This document shows, piece after piece, positions 1-6,650 of a stretch of 10,705 nt of DNA. Position 1 is the stretch's first letter. The number at the start of each line of letters is the position of its first letter. The notes below the pieces were generated by a model that did no database searches, was not told the origin of the DNA, and worked only from the letters and a program-made list of their open reading frames with translations. The DNA comes from a bacterium (GTDB lineage Bacteria; B130-G9): positions 1 to 10,705 of the forward strand of contig DATLAJ010000022.1 of assembly GCA_035527515.1 (NCBI GenBank), given 5' to 3'. Made by a program: the position numbers and the translations under genes.

Positions 1-1011
1 GAGCCTTCCGGAACGCAGGACGCCTGCAAGCGCCGTGCATTCGACGCCGCATCTTTTGGGCGCATAGCATACGGGGCGGTCGGAGCCACGTTGCTTCTAT
101 GCGCCGTGCACTTTGGGTTACCTCAGCTCAGGATTCTGACCAAGGTACTACTGCCTCTTCCGGTCGCCCTGAGCTACATCTTGTTTGGCCCAACGGTCGT
201 CCTTGCGGTCACGGGCGGAGTATGTCTGGCCCTCTGGGGTTTTGTGTCTCTCGAAGAGGCGCTTGCCTTCGCCGCGGGAGGCGCTCTGCTCGGCCTGATT
301 CTCGGCAAGCATACAGCAAGAGGTCATTCGCCATTCCGCACGATCGCAACCGGCGCCCTCGCTGTCTCAGCCGTGACCTTGATGGCCTTGCAGATGCTTG
401 CGCCCGGCTCAGTCGTGCCGGGAGACAAGGCCGCGTTCAACCGCATCTTTGCTGAGGACTTGCCTGCAAAGAGCCCCAATGTCCTTGAGCAGATGAAGTC
501 ATCAATCGGCGAGGAGGCCGCAAGCAAAGCTGTCCGCTGGACGATGCTGCTGCTTCCGTCGCTTGTCGTGATTGGGGAGCTGCTTTACACGATAATCGGG
601 TTTGTGGTGTTCAGGACGCTGGTCAAGAGGATTTTCGGCGTAGCGACGTATCAGGCGACCTCTGGAAGGCAGTTTAGGCTTTGGCACGCGCCGGACAAAC
701 TGGTTTTTGGGCTGATTGGGGTGGGCGCTTTTCTGCTCTTGACAAAGGGCTCTCTCTCCCGAATAGCTCTGAACTGCCTGATCGTGCTGGGCTGCGTGTA
801 TGTGATACAGGGGGTTGCGGTTGCGCTGTTTTTCGCCGGTCGTTTCATTTCTTCCAGAGCTATTCAGTGGGTAGTGCTTTTGATAATCTTGTTTGCGACA
901 AGACATTTGTTTCTCCTTTTGGCGGCCGCGGTTGGCTTCCTGGATGTTTTTATAGATTTTAGGAAAATACGAGCAAGAAACACGAAAGAGGAACAACAAA
1001 GCGCACAGTGA
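1..1011 (+). CDS. DUF2232/YybS-like polytopic membrane protein, 5' end outside window
   Basis: The frame is open from base 1 to the TGA at 1009-1011 (336 visible residues). No ATG lies in the first 90 bases, so the true start is probably upstream; a TTG at 91 is possible but would remove an upstream segment that reads as normal protein. The product is almost entirely hydrophobic, with roughly eight membrane-spanning stretches: an N-terminal Leu-rich block (LPLPVAL), Gly/Ala-rich helices around visible residues 65-100 and 115-130, a polar loop rich in Asp/Lys/Ser at about 140-175, then more helices and a charged tail (RNTKEEQQ). Its position 22 bases before rplI matches the conserved DUF2232 slot between rpsR and rplI in many bacteria. 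DUF2232 proteins resemble small-molecule transporter membrane subunits, but their function is unknown. Family assignment rests on topology plus context, not on a diagnostic motif. Confidence 0.72.
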   Translation, partial: EPSGTQDACKRRAFDAASFGRIAYGAVGATLLLCAVHFGLPQLRILTKVLLPLPVALSYILFGPTVVLAVTGGVCLALWGFVSLEEALAFAAGGALLGLILGKHTARGHSPFRTIATGALAVSAVTLMALQMLAPGSVVPGDKAAFNRIFAEDLPAKSPNVLEQMKSSIGEEAASKAVRWTMLLLPSLVVIGELLYTIIGFVVFRTLVKRIFGVATYQATSGRQFRLWHAPDKLVFGLIGVGAFLLLTKGSLSRIALNCLIVLGCVYVIQGVAVALFFAGRFISSRAIQWVVLLIILFATRHLFLLLAAAVGFLDVFIDFRKIRARNTKEEQQSAQ

Positions 1012-1033
1012 GCGCATTTGAGAGGTATTCAAT

Positions 1034-1516
1034 ATGGCAAGCGTTGAGGTTTATCTGAAATACGATATCGACAAACTTGGACGAGCTGGCGAGAGGGTTA
1101 CTGTCAAGAACGGCTACGCCCGTAACTTCCTGATCCCACGTAACCTTGCTGTGCCCGTCACCAAAAAAAGCATCAGCCGTCTCGATAATACTGTGCAACA
1201 GGTCGAGGCGCGCAAGCGGATAGAGCTAAAGGCCGCCCAGAGTGTCGCAGAGATGATCGCAGAGCTCGAATGCAGTTTTGTTCGGCAATCAGGCGATGAG
1301 GATAGGATATTCGGTTCTGTTACGGCGCGGGACATCGCCACCGCGATCAAGGAGAAGGGGCTGGACATCGATTCCAGGAAGATACAGCTCGAAAGGCCCA
1401 TCAGGTCTCTGGGGATTCACCAAGTCCCGATCAGGGTGCACCAGGATGTGGTCGTCGAGCTGAAGGTATGGGTTAAGAAAGAAGAGGTTGAGGAGAGTTC
1501 CGGGCCCTCACAATAA
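1034..1516 (+). CDS. rplI: 50S ribosomal protein L9
   Basis: This is a 160-residue protein of the large ribosomal subunit that binds 23S rRNA near the L1 stalk base and helps maintain frame fidelity. The N-terminal domain shows the L9 signature at about residues 13-36: a Leu-Gly-x-x-Gly turn, VKNGYARNFLIP, and the LAVPVTKK region that begins the long connecting helix. The middle (about 40-80) is charged and helical (EARKRIELKAAQ). The C-terminal domain contains the expected DRIFGSVTARDIA segment and ends in a strand (VVVELKVWV) followed by an acidic tail. Length is slightly above the usual 148-150, owing to that tail. A GAGAGGT ribosome binding site at 1020-1026 lies 7 bases before the ATG. 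It follows the DUF2232-like gene by 22 bases, presumably in one transcript. Confidence 0.96.
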   Translation: MASVEVYLKYDIDKLGRAGERVTVKNGYARNFLIPRNLAVPVTKKSISRLDNTVQQVEARKRIELKAAQSVAEMIAELECSFVRQSGDEDRIFGSVTARDIATAIKEKGLDIDSRKIQLERPIRSLGIHQVPIRVHQDVVVELKVWVKKEEVEESSGPSQ

Positions 1517-1552
1517 AGTCACTTAGGCGAAAAAGATGGAAGCGAGACGGCT

Positions 1553-2983
1553 ATGCCGCAAATATCTACCCCGCCTGAGGCAGCACTCGCTTACCAGGTC
1601 CTTGGGCTTGCGTTTGCGCTGTTCGTCTGGGTCATGGCGTTCAGTGAGTGGCAGCGCACGCGCAACAGAGACTATTATGTAATTGGTCTGGCGTTCACCA
1701 TACTGGTCATACGCCAGCTCTTCCCCTACATATTCTTTGTAATAGACTATTTAAGTGCGCAGCCCATCTCACGGTCATTCACAATCCTCGTTACTTACGC
1801 ATGGGAGAACCTCTCGTTCGCAATAATGACCGGCGTCGTGATCATTAGAATGGCGCGCAGCCACCTGCGCTTTGAGAAGCTGCTAATCACTTACTTTGGC
1901 TTCGTTTTCTTGCTTGTGCTGGAGATTGTCCTGTTTGACAGGCTCCTGCCCCACAGAGACCTAATGGTCTGGACGCCGTTCATCTTCACGATGCTGAACA
2001 TCGTCATACTCTCGTTCGCGATCGCCTCGTGTTATGCGCTCAGGCGGTCCATCAATCATTTTTTCAGGAAGGCTTTCTGGTTGTTTTACGTTCATCAGGT
2101 TGTCGTATTCTTCTTCTACTTCAACAAGTCGAGCTCCGTCTTCGAGTATCTCGCTGAGATGTTCCCAATTCTTGGTGCACTATTCGTGGTCCTTGCTGTA
2201 TATACTTCAATACGAAACGAAATAGAGAGCAAATCTCAGCGCCTCAAGCAGTTGGATGCGACGAAGTCGAGGTTCATGGCGGTAGTTTCGCACGAGCTGA
2301 GGACGCCGCTCTCGTCGATGAAGATGTCCTATGACATGCTGTTGTCGGGTAAGCTTGGGGAGCTGACGTCGCGGCAGCATGATGCGCTTGCAGTGATTAA
2401 GAACAACGCGGATAGGCTAATAAGGATGATCGAGGAGCTCTTGGACGTCTCGAGAGTAGAGCGTGGGACGTTCAGCCTGAATCTCAAGAAGGCCAACTTG
2501 ACTGAGTTTGTTCGCAAGGTCGTCAAGGAGTTCGAGAAAGGCTTGCTTAAGCGCTCTAGAGAGCTCGTGGCCGAGTTCCCGAAAGAGCCTATTCATATCC
2601 ATTTCGACTCGGACAAGCTGTCTCAGGTAATAATCAATCTGCTTCATAACGGCGATCGATACAACCGTCCGGAGGGACTTCTCAAGTTCACGATCAAGGA
2701 CAACCCGAAGCTTATCGTGTTTGACGTGGAGGACCAGGGCCCCGGCATACCGGCCGACAAGGTGGACGAGGTCTTCGACAGCTTCGTTCGCGCAGGCCGC
2801 GGCGCAGCTGGCAAGGGCGGCCTTGGCCTCGGCCTGCATATCGCAAAGCAGATTGTCGAGGCGCACGGGGGTTCCATTATGATCATCAAGACGTGTGAAG
2901 AGGGGACCAAGATCAGGTTCACTCTCAGCAAGGAGCTGGATTCAGGCGAAGCCGGCCGCTTGGGCGAGGAGAGTAGCAAATGA
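1553..2983 (+). CDS. Seven-transmembrane sensor histidine kinase
   Basis: A 476-residue inner-membrane kinase. About seven hydrophobic segments cover residues 12-30, 42-62, 74-97, 110-128, 138-160, 171-190 and 196-217, with little periplasmic loop sequence. Sensing is therefore likely within the membrane or through a partner. A short linker leads to the HisKA dimerisation domain with the H-box SHELRTPLSS (phospho-acceptor His247). The HATPase domain follows: N-box INLLHN (Asn362 and Asn366), G1 box EDQGPGIP (Asp394), F-box region FDSFVRAG and G2 box GGLGLGL (422-428). The residues after the N-box (GDRYN) differ from the usual AIKYT. The gene starts 36 bases after rplI with a weak ribosome binding site and ends in an ATGA overlap with the response regulator, so the two are a translationally coupled cognate pair. 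All catalytic boxes are intact. The signal sensed is unknown. Confidence 0.93.
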   Translation: MPQISTPPEAALAYQVLGLAFALFVWVMAFSEWQRTRNRDYYVIGLAFTILVIRQLFPYIFFVIDYLSAQPISRSFTILVTYAWENLSFAIMTGVVIIRMARSHLRFEKLLITYFGFVFLLVLEIVLFDRLLPHRDLMVWTPFIFTMLNIVILSFAIASCYALRRSINHFFRKAFWLFYVHQVVVFFFYFNKSSSVFEYLAEMFPILGALFVVLAVYTSIRNEIESKSQRLKQLDATKSRFMAVVSHELRTPLSSMKMSYDMLLSGKLGELTSRQHDALAVIKNNADRLIRMIEELLDVSRVERGTFSLNLKKANLTEFVRKVVKEFEKGLLKRSRELVAEFPKEPIHIHFDSDKLSQVIINLLHNGDRYNRPEGLLKFTIKDNPKLIVFDVEDQGPGIPADKVDEVFDSFVRAGRGAAGKGGLGLGLHIAKQIVEAHGGSIMIIKTCEEGTKIRFTLSKELDSGEAGRLGEESSK

Positions 2984-4353
2984 CGGACTGTCTCGGGAAG
3001 ATACTGGTTGTCGATGATGACGAGTCGATGCGGACCATGCTCAGTTTACTTCTTAAGGCCGAGGGCCACGAGGTTGTTGGCGCCTCGAGCGAGCGTGATG
3101 CGATTAGGCACATTCGCAAGGAGAGCTTCGACCTCGTTATCACTGACCTGAGGATGGAGAGCCATGTTTCAGGCATCGAGGTCCTAAAGAAGGTGAAGCA
3201 CTTCTCTCCCCAAACGGAGGTCATAGTCGCTACGGCGTTCGGCTCAATAAAGTCCGCCATCGAGGCGACCAAACTCGGGGCCTGGGACTACATCACGACG
3301 CCTTGTGAGAACGACGAGATCCTGTTCAAGGTGAGAAAGTCGCTTGAGAGCCAGGCGGTGTCCCGGACGATCGAGTCGCTTCAGCACTTGCAGCGCGAGC
3401 AGATGGACCGGTTCAGTTACGATTCGGTAATTGGGGCGTCCAAGTCAATGAGGCGGGTCTTGGACCTGGTGCGCAAGGTCGCTCCGACCGAGGCTCGGGT
3501 CTTGCTCTTGGGCGAGAGCGGGACGGGCAAGGAGCTGTTGTCGCGGGTGATACACTACAACGGGCCGCGCTCGGGCAGCCCGTTCATTGCGCTCAACTGC
3601 GCCGCGATCCCCGAAACGCTTCTCGAATCTGAGCTCTTCGGGATCGAAAAGGGCACCGCCACCGGCGTTTCTGCCAAGCAAGGGAAGTTCGTGCAGGCCA
3701 ACCAGGGCACGATCTTTCTCGACGAGATCGGGGACATGTCCCCCTCCACGCAGGCCAAGGTCCTTCGCGCTTTGCAGGAGCAGGAGTTCATGCCGCTCGG
3801 CTCGAAGCACTCTGTCAAGGTCGATGTGCGCGTTATCTCCGCGACCAATCAGGACCTGAAGCAGGCCATCAAGGAGGGCCGGTTCAGGGAGGACCTCCTG
3901 TTCAGGTTGAACGTGTTCACCATCGAGATACCACCGCTTAGGAAGCGCCGTGAGGATATTATCCCCTTGTCGGAGCACATTCTGGATAGGGGCTCGCTTG
4001 CCAAGCGAAAGAGGATAAGCGGATTTACGGAGAACGCCCAAAGGGCATTGCTGGAGTATCCGTGGCCGGGGAACGTGAGGGAGCTTGAGAACGTCATAGA
4101 GCGCGCAGCCATAGTCTGCGTTGAGGACAGCATTGATGAGGGCGACCTGGCCCTGGAGGTACAGAGCATGAACAGGCCCGACTCGAGGGGGCAGCGCCCC
4201 GTAACACTCAGGAATGTGGAACGGCAGCATATTCTCAGTGTGTTGAGGATGATGGACTTCAACAAAGCGAAGGCTGCCAGGATGCTTGGCATTAGCCGCT
4301 CGACGCTGTGGGCTAAGATGAAAGAGTTCAATCTCGACGGAGACCTGGGGTGA
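2980..4353 (+). CDS. NtrC-family response regulator with atypical GAFTGA loop
   Basis: A 457-residue cytoplasmic regulator with three domains. The receiver (1-120) has the acidic pocket Asp12-14, phospho-acceptor Asp56 and switch Thr85. The AAA+ domain (about 145-380) has Walker A GESGTGK (178-184), ESELFG, Walker B FLDEIGD (Asp248, Glu249), and the sensor/Arg-finger region GRFREDLLFRLNVF. A Fis-type helix-turn-helix occupies about 415-455 (AARMLGISRSTLW). Two family hallmarks are changed. The receiver Lys usually found before Pro is Thr107 (YITTPC), and the sigma-54-contact loop usually GAFTGA is GTATGV (225-230). ATPase motifs look intact. The ribosome binding site GAGGAGAG at 2966-2973 lies inside the kinase gene. 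It presumably receives phosphate from that kinase. Targets are not visible: I see no convincing -24/-12 site in the window. The protein may use a variant sigma-54 contact or act otherwise. Confidence 0.94.
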   Translation: MTDCLGKILVVDDDESMRTMLSLLLKAEGHEVVGASSERDAIRHIRKESFDLVITDLRMESHVSGIEVLKKVKHFSPQTEVIVATAFGSIKSAIEATKLGAWDYITTPCENDEILFKVRKSLESQAVSRTIESLQHLQREQMDRFSYDSVIGASKSMRRVLDLVRKVAPTEARVLLLGESGTGKELLSRVIHYNGPRSGSPFIALNCAAIPETLLESELFGIEKGTATGVSAKQGKFVQANQGTIFLDEIGDMSPSTQAKVLRALQEQEFMPLGSKHSVKVDVRVISATNQDLKQAIKEGRFREDLLFRLNVFTIEIPPLRKRREDIIPLSEHILDRGSLAKRKRISGFTENAQRALLEYPWPGNVRELENVIERAAIVCVEDSIDEGDLALEVQSMNRPDSRGQRPVTLRNVERQHILSVLRMMDFNKAKAARMLGISRSTLWAKMKEFNLDGDLG

Positions 4354-5069
4354 GCGAGCAACAGAGCAAGGCGCAGCCCGCCATTGTCGGTCAGGTTGAG
4401 AGGTTCTTGACCTATGTCCACTCAAACTCGGTGCGCACATCTCGGGAGAGCGGGCTGATCGCAAGCGAGAGCTTGCAGGAGACCGTGAGGCTGTTCGATC
4501 CAACAGCGGGCCGTTATGGCTATTTACCCGATGAGCGGTATTATCCGGAGGTCTTCTTCGTCGATACGCTCTGCCGATTCTCCGGAATGATGACCCTTCC
4601 GGATGGCGAGCTTGGCGTCTCCCAATATGGCTACTTATACCTTTCAAGGCAGCCTGACAGGCGGCTTGTGATGCTCGCATCGGCGTTTGTGAACGATTAT
4701 CCGTGGGCCGTGCTGTTTCCAAGAGGCGCTCTGGCCGCCAGGATCGCCAAGCAGCGGGCAGATGCCCTCCAATTCGTTCTTAGCCTGAAGGCCGGCTCGC
4801 AGACTCAAATAGATAAATTCGCTGCCGAGCTCGGCGGCCACCTCGGGATAACCCTTGACGATAAGAATCCGCCTTATCCGAGCCTCATCCTCGAGTGGGT
4901 CCTGCGACACATCTTGATAACCCCGCTTGTGCGCCTCGGCGCGATGAGGCTTTTCAGCCAAGATGGGGCCGCTGTCAATGACATCAAGTCGGCGTCCTTG
5001 CTTGAGCTCACCGAGGCCGGCAAGGCGCTCTTGACGTTGAGGGAGGTCAGGTATGCCGGTGCGAGATAA
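4350..5069 (+). CDS. Uncharacterised 239-residue cytoplasmic protein coupled to the response regulator
   Basis: I do not recognise this protein. It starts at GTG 4350 inside a GTGA overlap with the regulator stop, with GGAG at 4339-4342 as ribosome binding site, and ends 17 bases inside the next gene, so it is probably co-translated with both. It has no signal peptide or clear membrane segment. The N-terminal half is polar with many aromatic residues (RYGYLPDERYYPEVFF around 55-70; QYGYLYLSRQPDRR about 92-105). The middle is helical and basic (about 125-150). The last 75 residues (HILITPLVRLGAMRLF, then ELTEAGKALL) have the look of a degenerate winged-helix fold, as in some transcription or helicase accessory domains, but that is only an impression. 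There is a single Cys at 75 and no metal-binding or catalytic motif. Position suggests a role in the signalling or glycan pathway on either side. Confidence 0.82.
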   Translation: MSEQQSKAQPAIVGQVERFLTYVHSNSVRTSRESGLIASESLQETVRLFDPTAGRYGYLPDERYYPEVFFVDTLCRFSGMMTLPDGELGVSQYGYLYLSRQPDRRLVMLASAFVNDYPWAVLFPRGALAARIAKQRADALQFVLSLKAGSQTQIDKFAAELGGHLGITLDDKNPPYPSLILEWVLRHILITPLVRLGAMRLFSQDGAAVNDIKSASLLELTEAGKALLTLREVRYAGAR

Positions 5070-5814
5070 GAGATCGGACACTGGCTCGCTCTGCGCGGTC
5101 GTCCAGGCTCGGATGGGTTCTGAGCGGTTGCCGGGCAAGACACTCTTTATGCTTGCGGGTAGGCCCGTCCTTGCCCACGTGATCGACAGGCTAAAAGCCT
5201 GCAATCTTGACTGCGTGGCTGTTGCGACGTCCGTCAGGCCAGCAGATGACGCCATAGTCAGCCTCTGCAATGAGCTCTCGGTCCAATGCGTGCGAGGCAG
5301 CGAGGACGACGTCCTGGAACGTTTCGTTGAGGCCGCCTCGGCCATCGGCGCTGAGACTATCGTCAGAGTGACCGGCGACAATCCGCTTATCGACCCCGAC
5401 ATCGTTGATTCCCTTGCCGATGCCATGCGCCAAGACCCCAAACTGGAATACTGCTTTGCGTCGAATGCGCCTCTGGGCGCATCTTGTGAGGCGGTGAGGC
5501 TAGATGTTCTGAGACGAGTGCAGGCGCTCTGCGATGGGGCTGAGTATCGCGAGCACGTAACTTTATTCATTCGTGAGAGGCCGGACCTGTTCTCTGTTAT
5601 GGAGATAAGGTCGAGTCTGGGGATGCCCGAGCTGCGGCTAACGCTCGACACCGAGGAGGACTTCGAGATGCTCTCTGCGGTATTCGCCGAGCTGTATCAT
5701 CCTGGTGAGCTCCTGGCCGTGCGGGATGTGATACGCTATTTGAAGGACCACGAAGGTATCATGCGCCTGAATCGGGACGTCAGACAACGGCGCCCGGGCA
5801 ATCCAATCGTTTGA
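5053..5814 (+). CDS. SpsF-like cytidylyltransferase (NTP-sugar transferase)
   Basis: A 253-residue soluble enzyme of the CMP-Kdo synthetase-like / SpsF nucleotidyltransferase group, which charges an acidic or modified sugar with CMP (or another NTP) for glycan assembly. The N-terminal nucleotide-binding signature is plain: CAVVQARMGSERLPGK at 14-29. It is followed by GRPVLAHVIDRL and the ATSVRPADDAI strand-helix. The metal-binding strand is VRVTGDNPLIDPD (Asp109), and RGSEDDVLERFVEAA sits at the usual place for a base/sugar loop. The C-terminal LTLDTEEDFEML block is also typical of SpsF proteins. Length is normal. The start at ATG 5053 is supported by GGGAGG at 5041-5046, 6 bases upstream. 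Relatives include spore-coat polysaccharide SpsF and pseudaminic-acid PseF, but no neighbouring sugar-synthesis enzymes are present to name the substrate. A glycosyltransferase follows after 12 bases, supporting a surface-glycan role. Confidence 0.87.
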   Translation: MPVRDKRSDTGSLCAVVQARMGSERLPGKTLFMLAGRPVLAHVIDRLKACNLDCVAVATSVRPADDAIVSLCNELSVQCVRGSEDDVLERFVEAASAIGAETIVRVTGDNPLIDPDIVDSLADAMRQDPKLEYCFASNAPLGASCEAVRLDVLRRVQALCDGAEYREHVTLFIRERPDLFSVMEIRSSLGMPELRLTLDTEEDFEMLSAVFAELYHPGELLAVRDVIRYLKDHEGIMRLNRDVRQRRPGNPIV

Positions 5815-5826
5815 AGGATAGCTTAG

Positions 5827-6567
5827 TTGGAACGAGACATATCGTTTGTCATTCGGGTCTGTGATGCTGAGACCGGACTTTCTGACCTCGTGCGAGGGGT
5901 TGACGAGTCGGCCCGCAGTTCCTGCGACCAATTCGAGATTCTTATCGTGGACGACGCTAGCTCGGAGCAGACTGCGAGCGAGGCGCACTTGCTTGAGCGG
6001 GAGCTTGCGAGCGTGAGGGTGATCACTCATCCCTTCACGATCGGGTTCGGTTCTGGGATCAAGAGCGGCCTTGCCCACTCTCGTTGCCCCTGGTTGATGA
6101 ACGTTCCAGCGGACGGTAGCTTCCGGCCGGGCGACATATCTAAGTTCGTCTCACAGATGGACGAACACGACCTTGTGATCGGGTATCGGCCCCTCAGATC
6201 GCGACCGCTCTGCCACAGGGCCGGGATATTCACGGTCCGGGTTATATTGCGGCTGTTATTCGGCGTGTCGGCGCGCGAGACTAATTCCCCCAAACTGCTC
6301 AGAAAAGATGTGTTGAGAGTCGCAATAATCGAGAGCCGCGGGTTCGCGATCGGCTCGGAGATCATAATCAAGTCCGTGCTCAGGGGAGCAAGGATATGCC
6401 ACGTTCTATTGTCAGAGTCTTCTGTCCCGGAACGCAAGATCGACGGCCGACACGTGATCAACGGCCTCGTGGGTCTGCTGGAGCTGCTGGCTTTCTTTGT
6501 GATGAGAATCTTCAAGCTGGCCGATTTCGATCCGACCGGCGAGGACAAGAAGAGGGTGCTGAGATAA
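5827..6567 (+). CDS. Family 2 glycosyltransferase (dolichyl-phosphate mannose synthase-like)
   Basis: A 246-residue GT-A fold transferase that would move a sugar from a nucleotide donor, often to polyprenyl phosphate at the inner face of the membrane. The N-terminal strand FEILIVDDAS (37-45) is the nucleotide-binding motif. FTIGFGSGIKSGLAHS (70-85) matches the G-x-G-x-A block, IGYRP is at 118-122, and the acceptor-side region ETNSPKLLRK is at 151-160, with IGSEIIIK (Glu178) after it. The metal motif is unusual: the usual DADG reads PADG (94-97), so only one Asp remains. There is no C-terminal transmembrane pair; a hydrophobic helix at about 214-230 may lie on the membrane. The chosen start is TTG 5827 with AAGGA at 5815-5819, 7 bases upstream; no better in-frame ATG exists. 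It sits 12 bases after the SpsF-like gene. Confidence 0.86.
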   Translation: MERDISFVIRVCDAETGLSDLVRGVDESARSSCDQFEILIVDDASSEQTASEAHLLERELASVRVITHPFTIGFGSGIKSGLAHSRCPWLMNVPADGSFRPGDISKFVSQMDEHDLVIGYRPLRSRPLCHRAGIFTVRVILRLLFGVSARETNSPKLLRKDVLRVAIIESRGFAIGSEIIIKSVLRGARICHVLLSESSVPERKIDGRHVINGLVGLLELLAFFVMRIFKLADFDPTGEDKKRVLR

Positions 6568-6604
6568 CAACCATCCCCCGGTGAAAGGGGCCGGTCATTG
6601 AGGG

Positions 6605-6638
6605 ACCTTGAGGCTGCGCAAGGTCTGATGAGCGCAGC
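6605..6638 (+). promoter_or_regulatory. Competing inverted repeats in the mnmA leader
   Basis: Between the glycosyltransferase stop and mnmA are two perfect but mutually exclusive stems. ACCTTG (6605-6610) can pair with CAAGGT (6619-6624). GCTGCGC (6613-6619) can pair with GCGCAGC (6632-6638). The 5' arm of the second lies in the loop of the first. The second stem ends 12 bases before the mnmA ATG, over the only purine-rich stretch that could serve as its ribosome binding site (AGCGGA). There is no U-run, so it is not a simple terminator. Regulation is inferred only. Confidence 0.3.
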
Positions 6639-6650
6639 GGACGACTCCAA

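Noticed and set aside
3445-4722. 425-codon open frame on the - strand opposite the response regulator and the next gene
   Set aside because: It is the antisense shadow of GC-rich coding sequence, rich in Arg/Pro/Ala, with no domain; the + strand genes have full motifs.
6576-6590. Terminator after the glycosyltransferase (CCCC...GGGG)
   Set aside because: The stem is only four pairs and no T-run follows.
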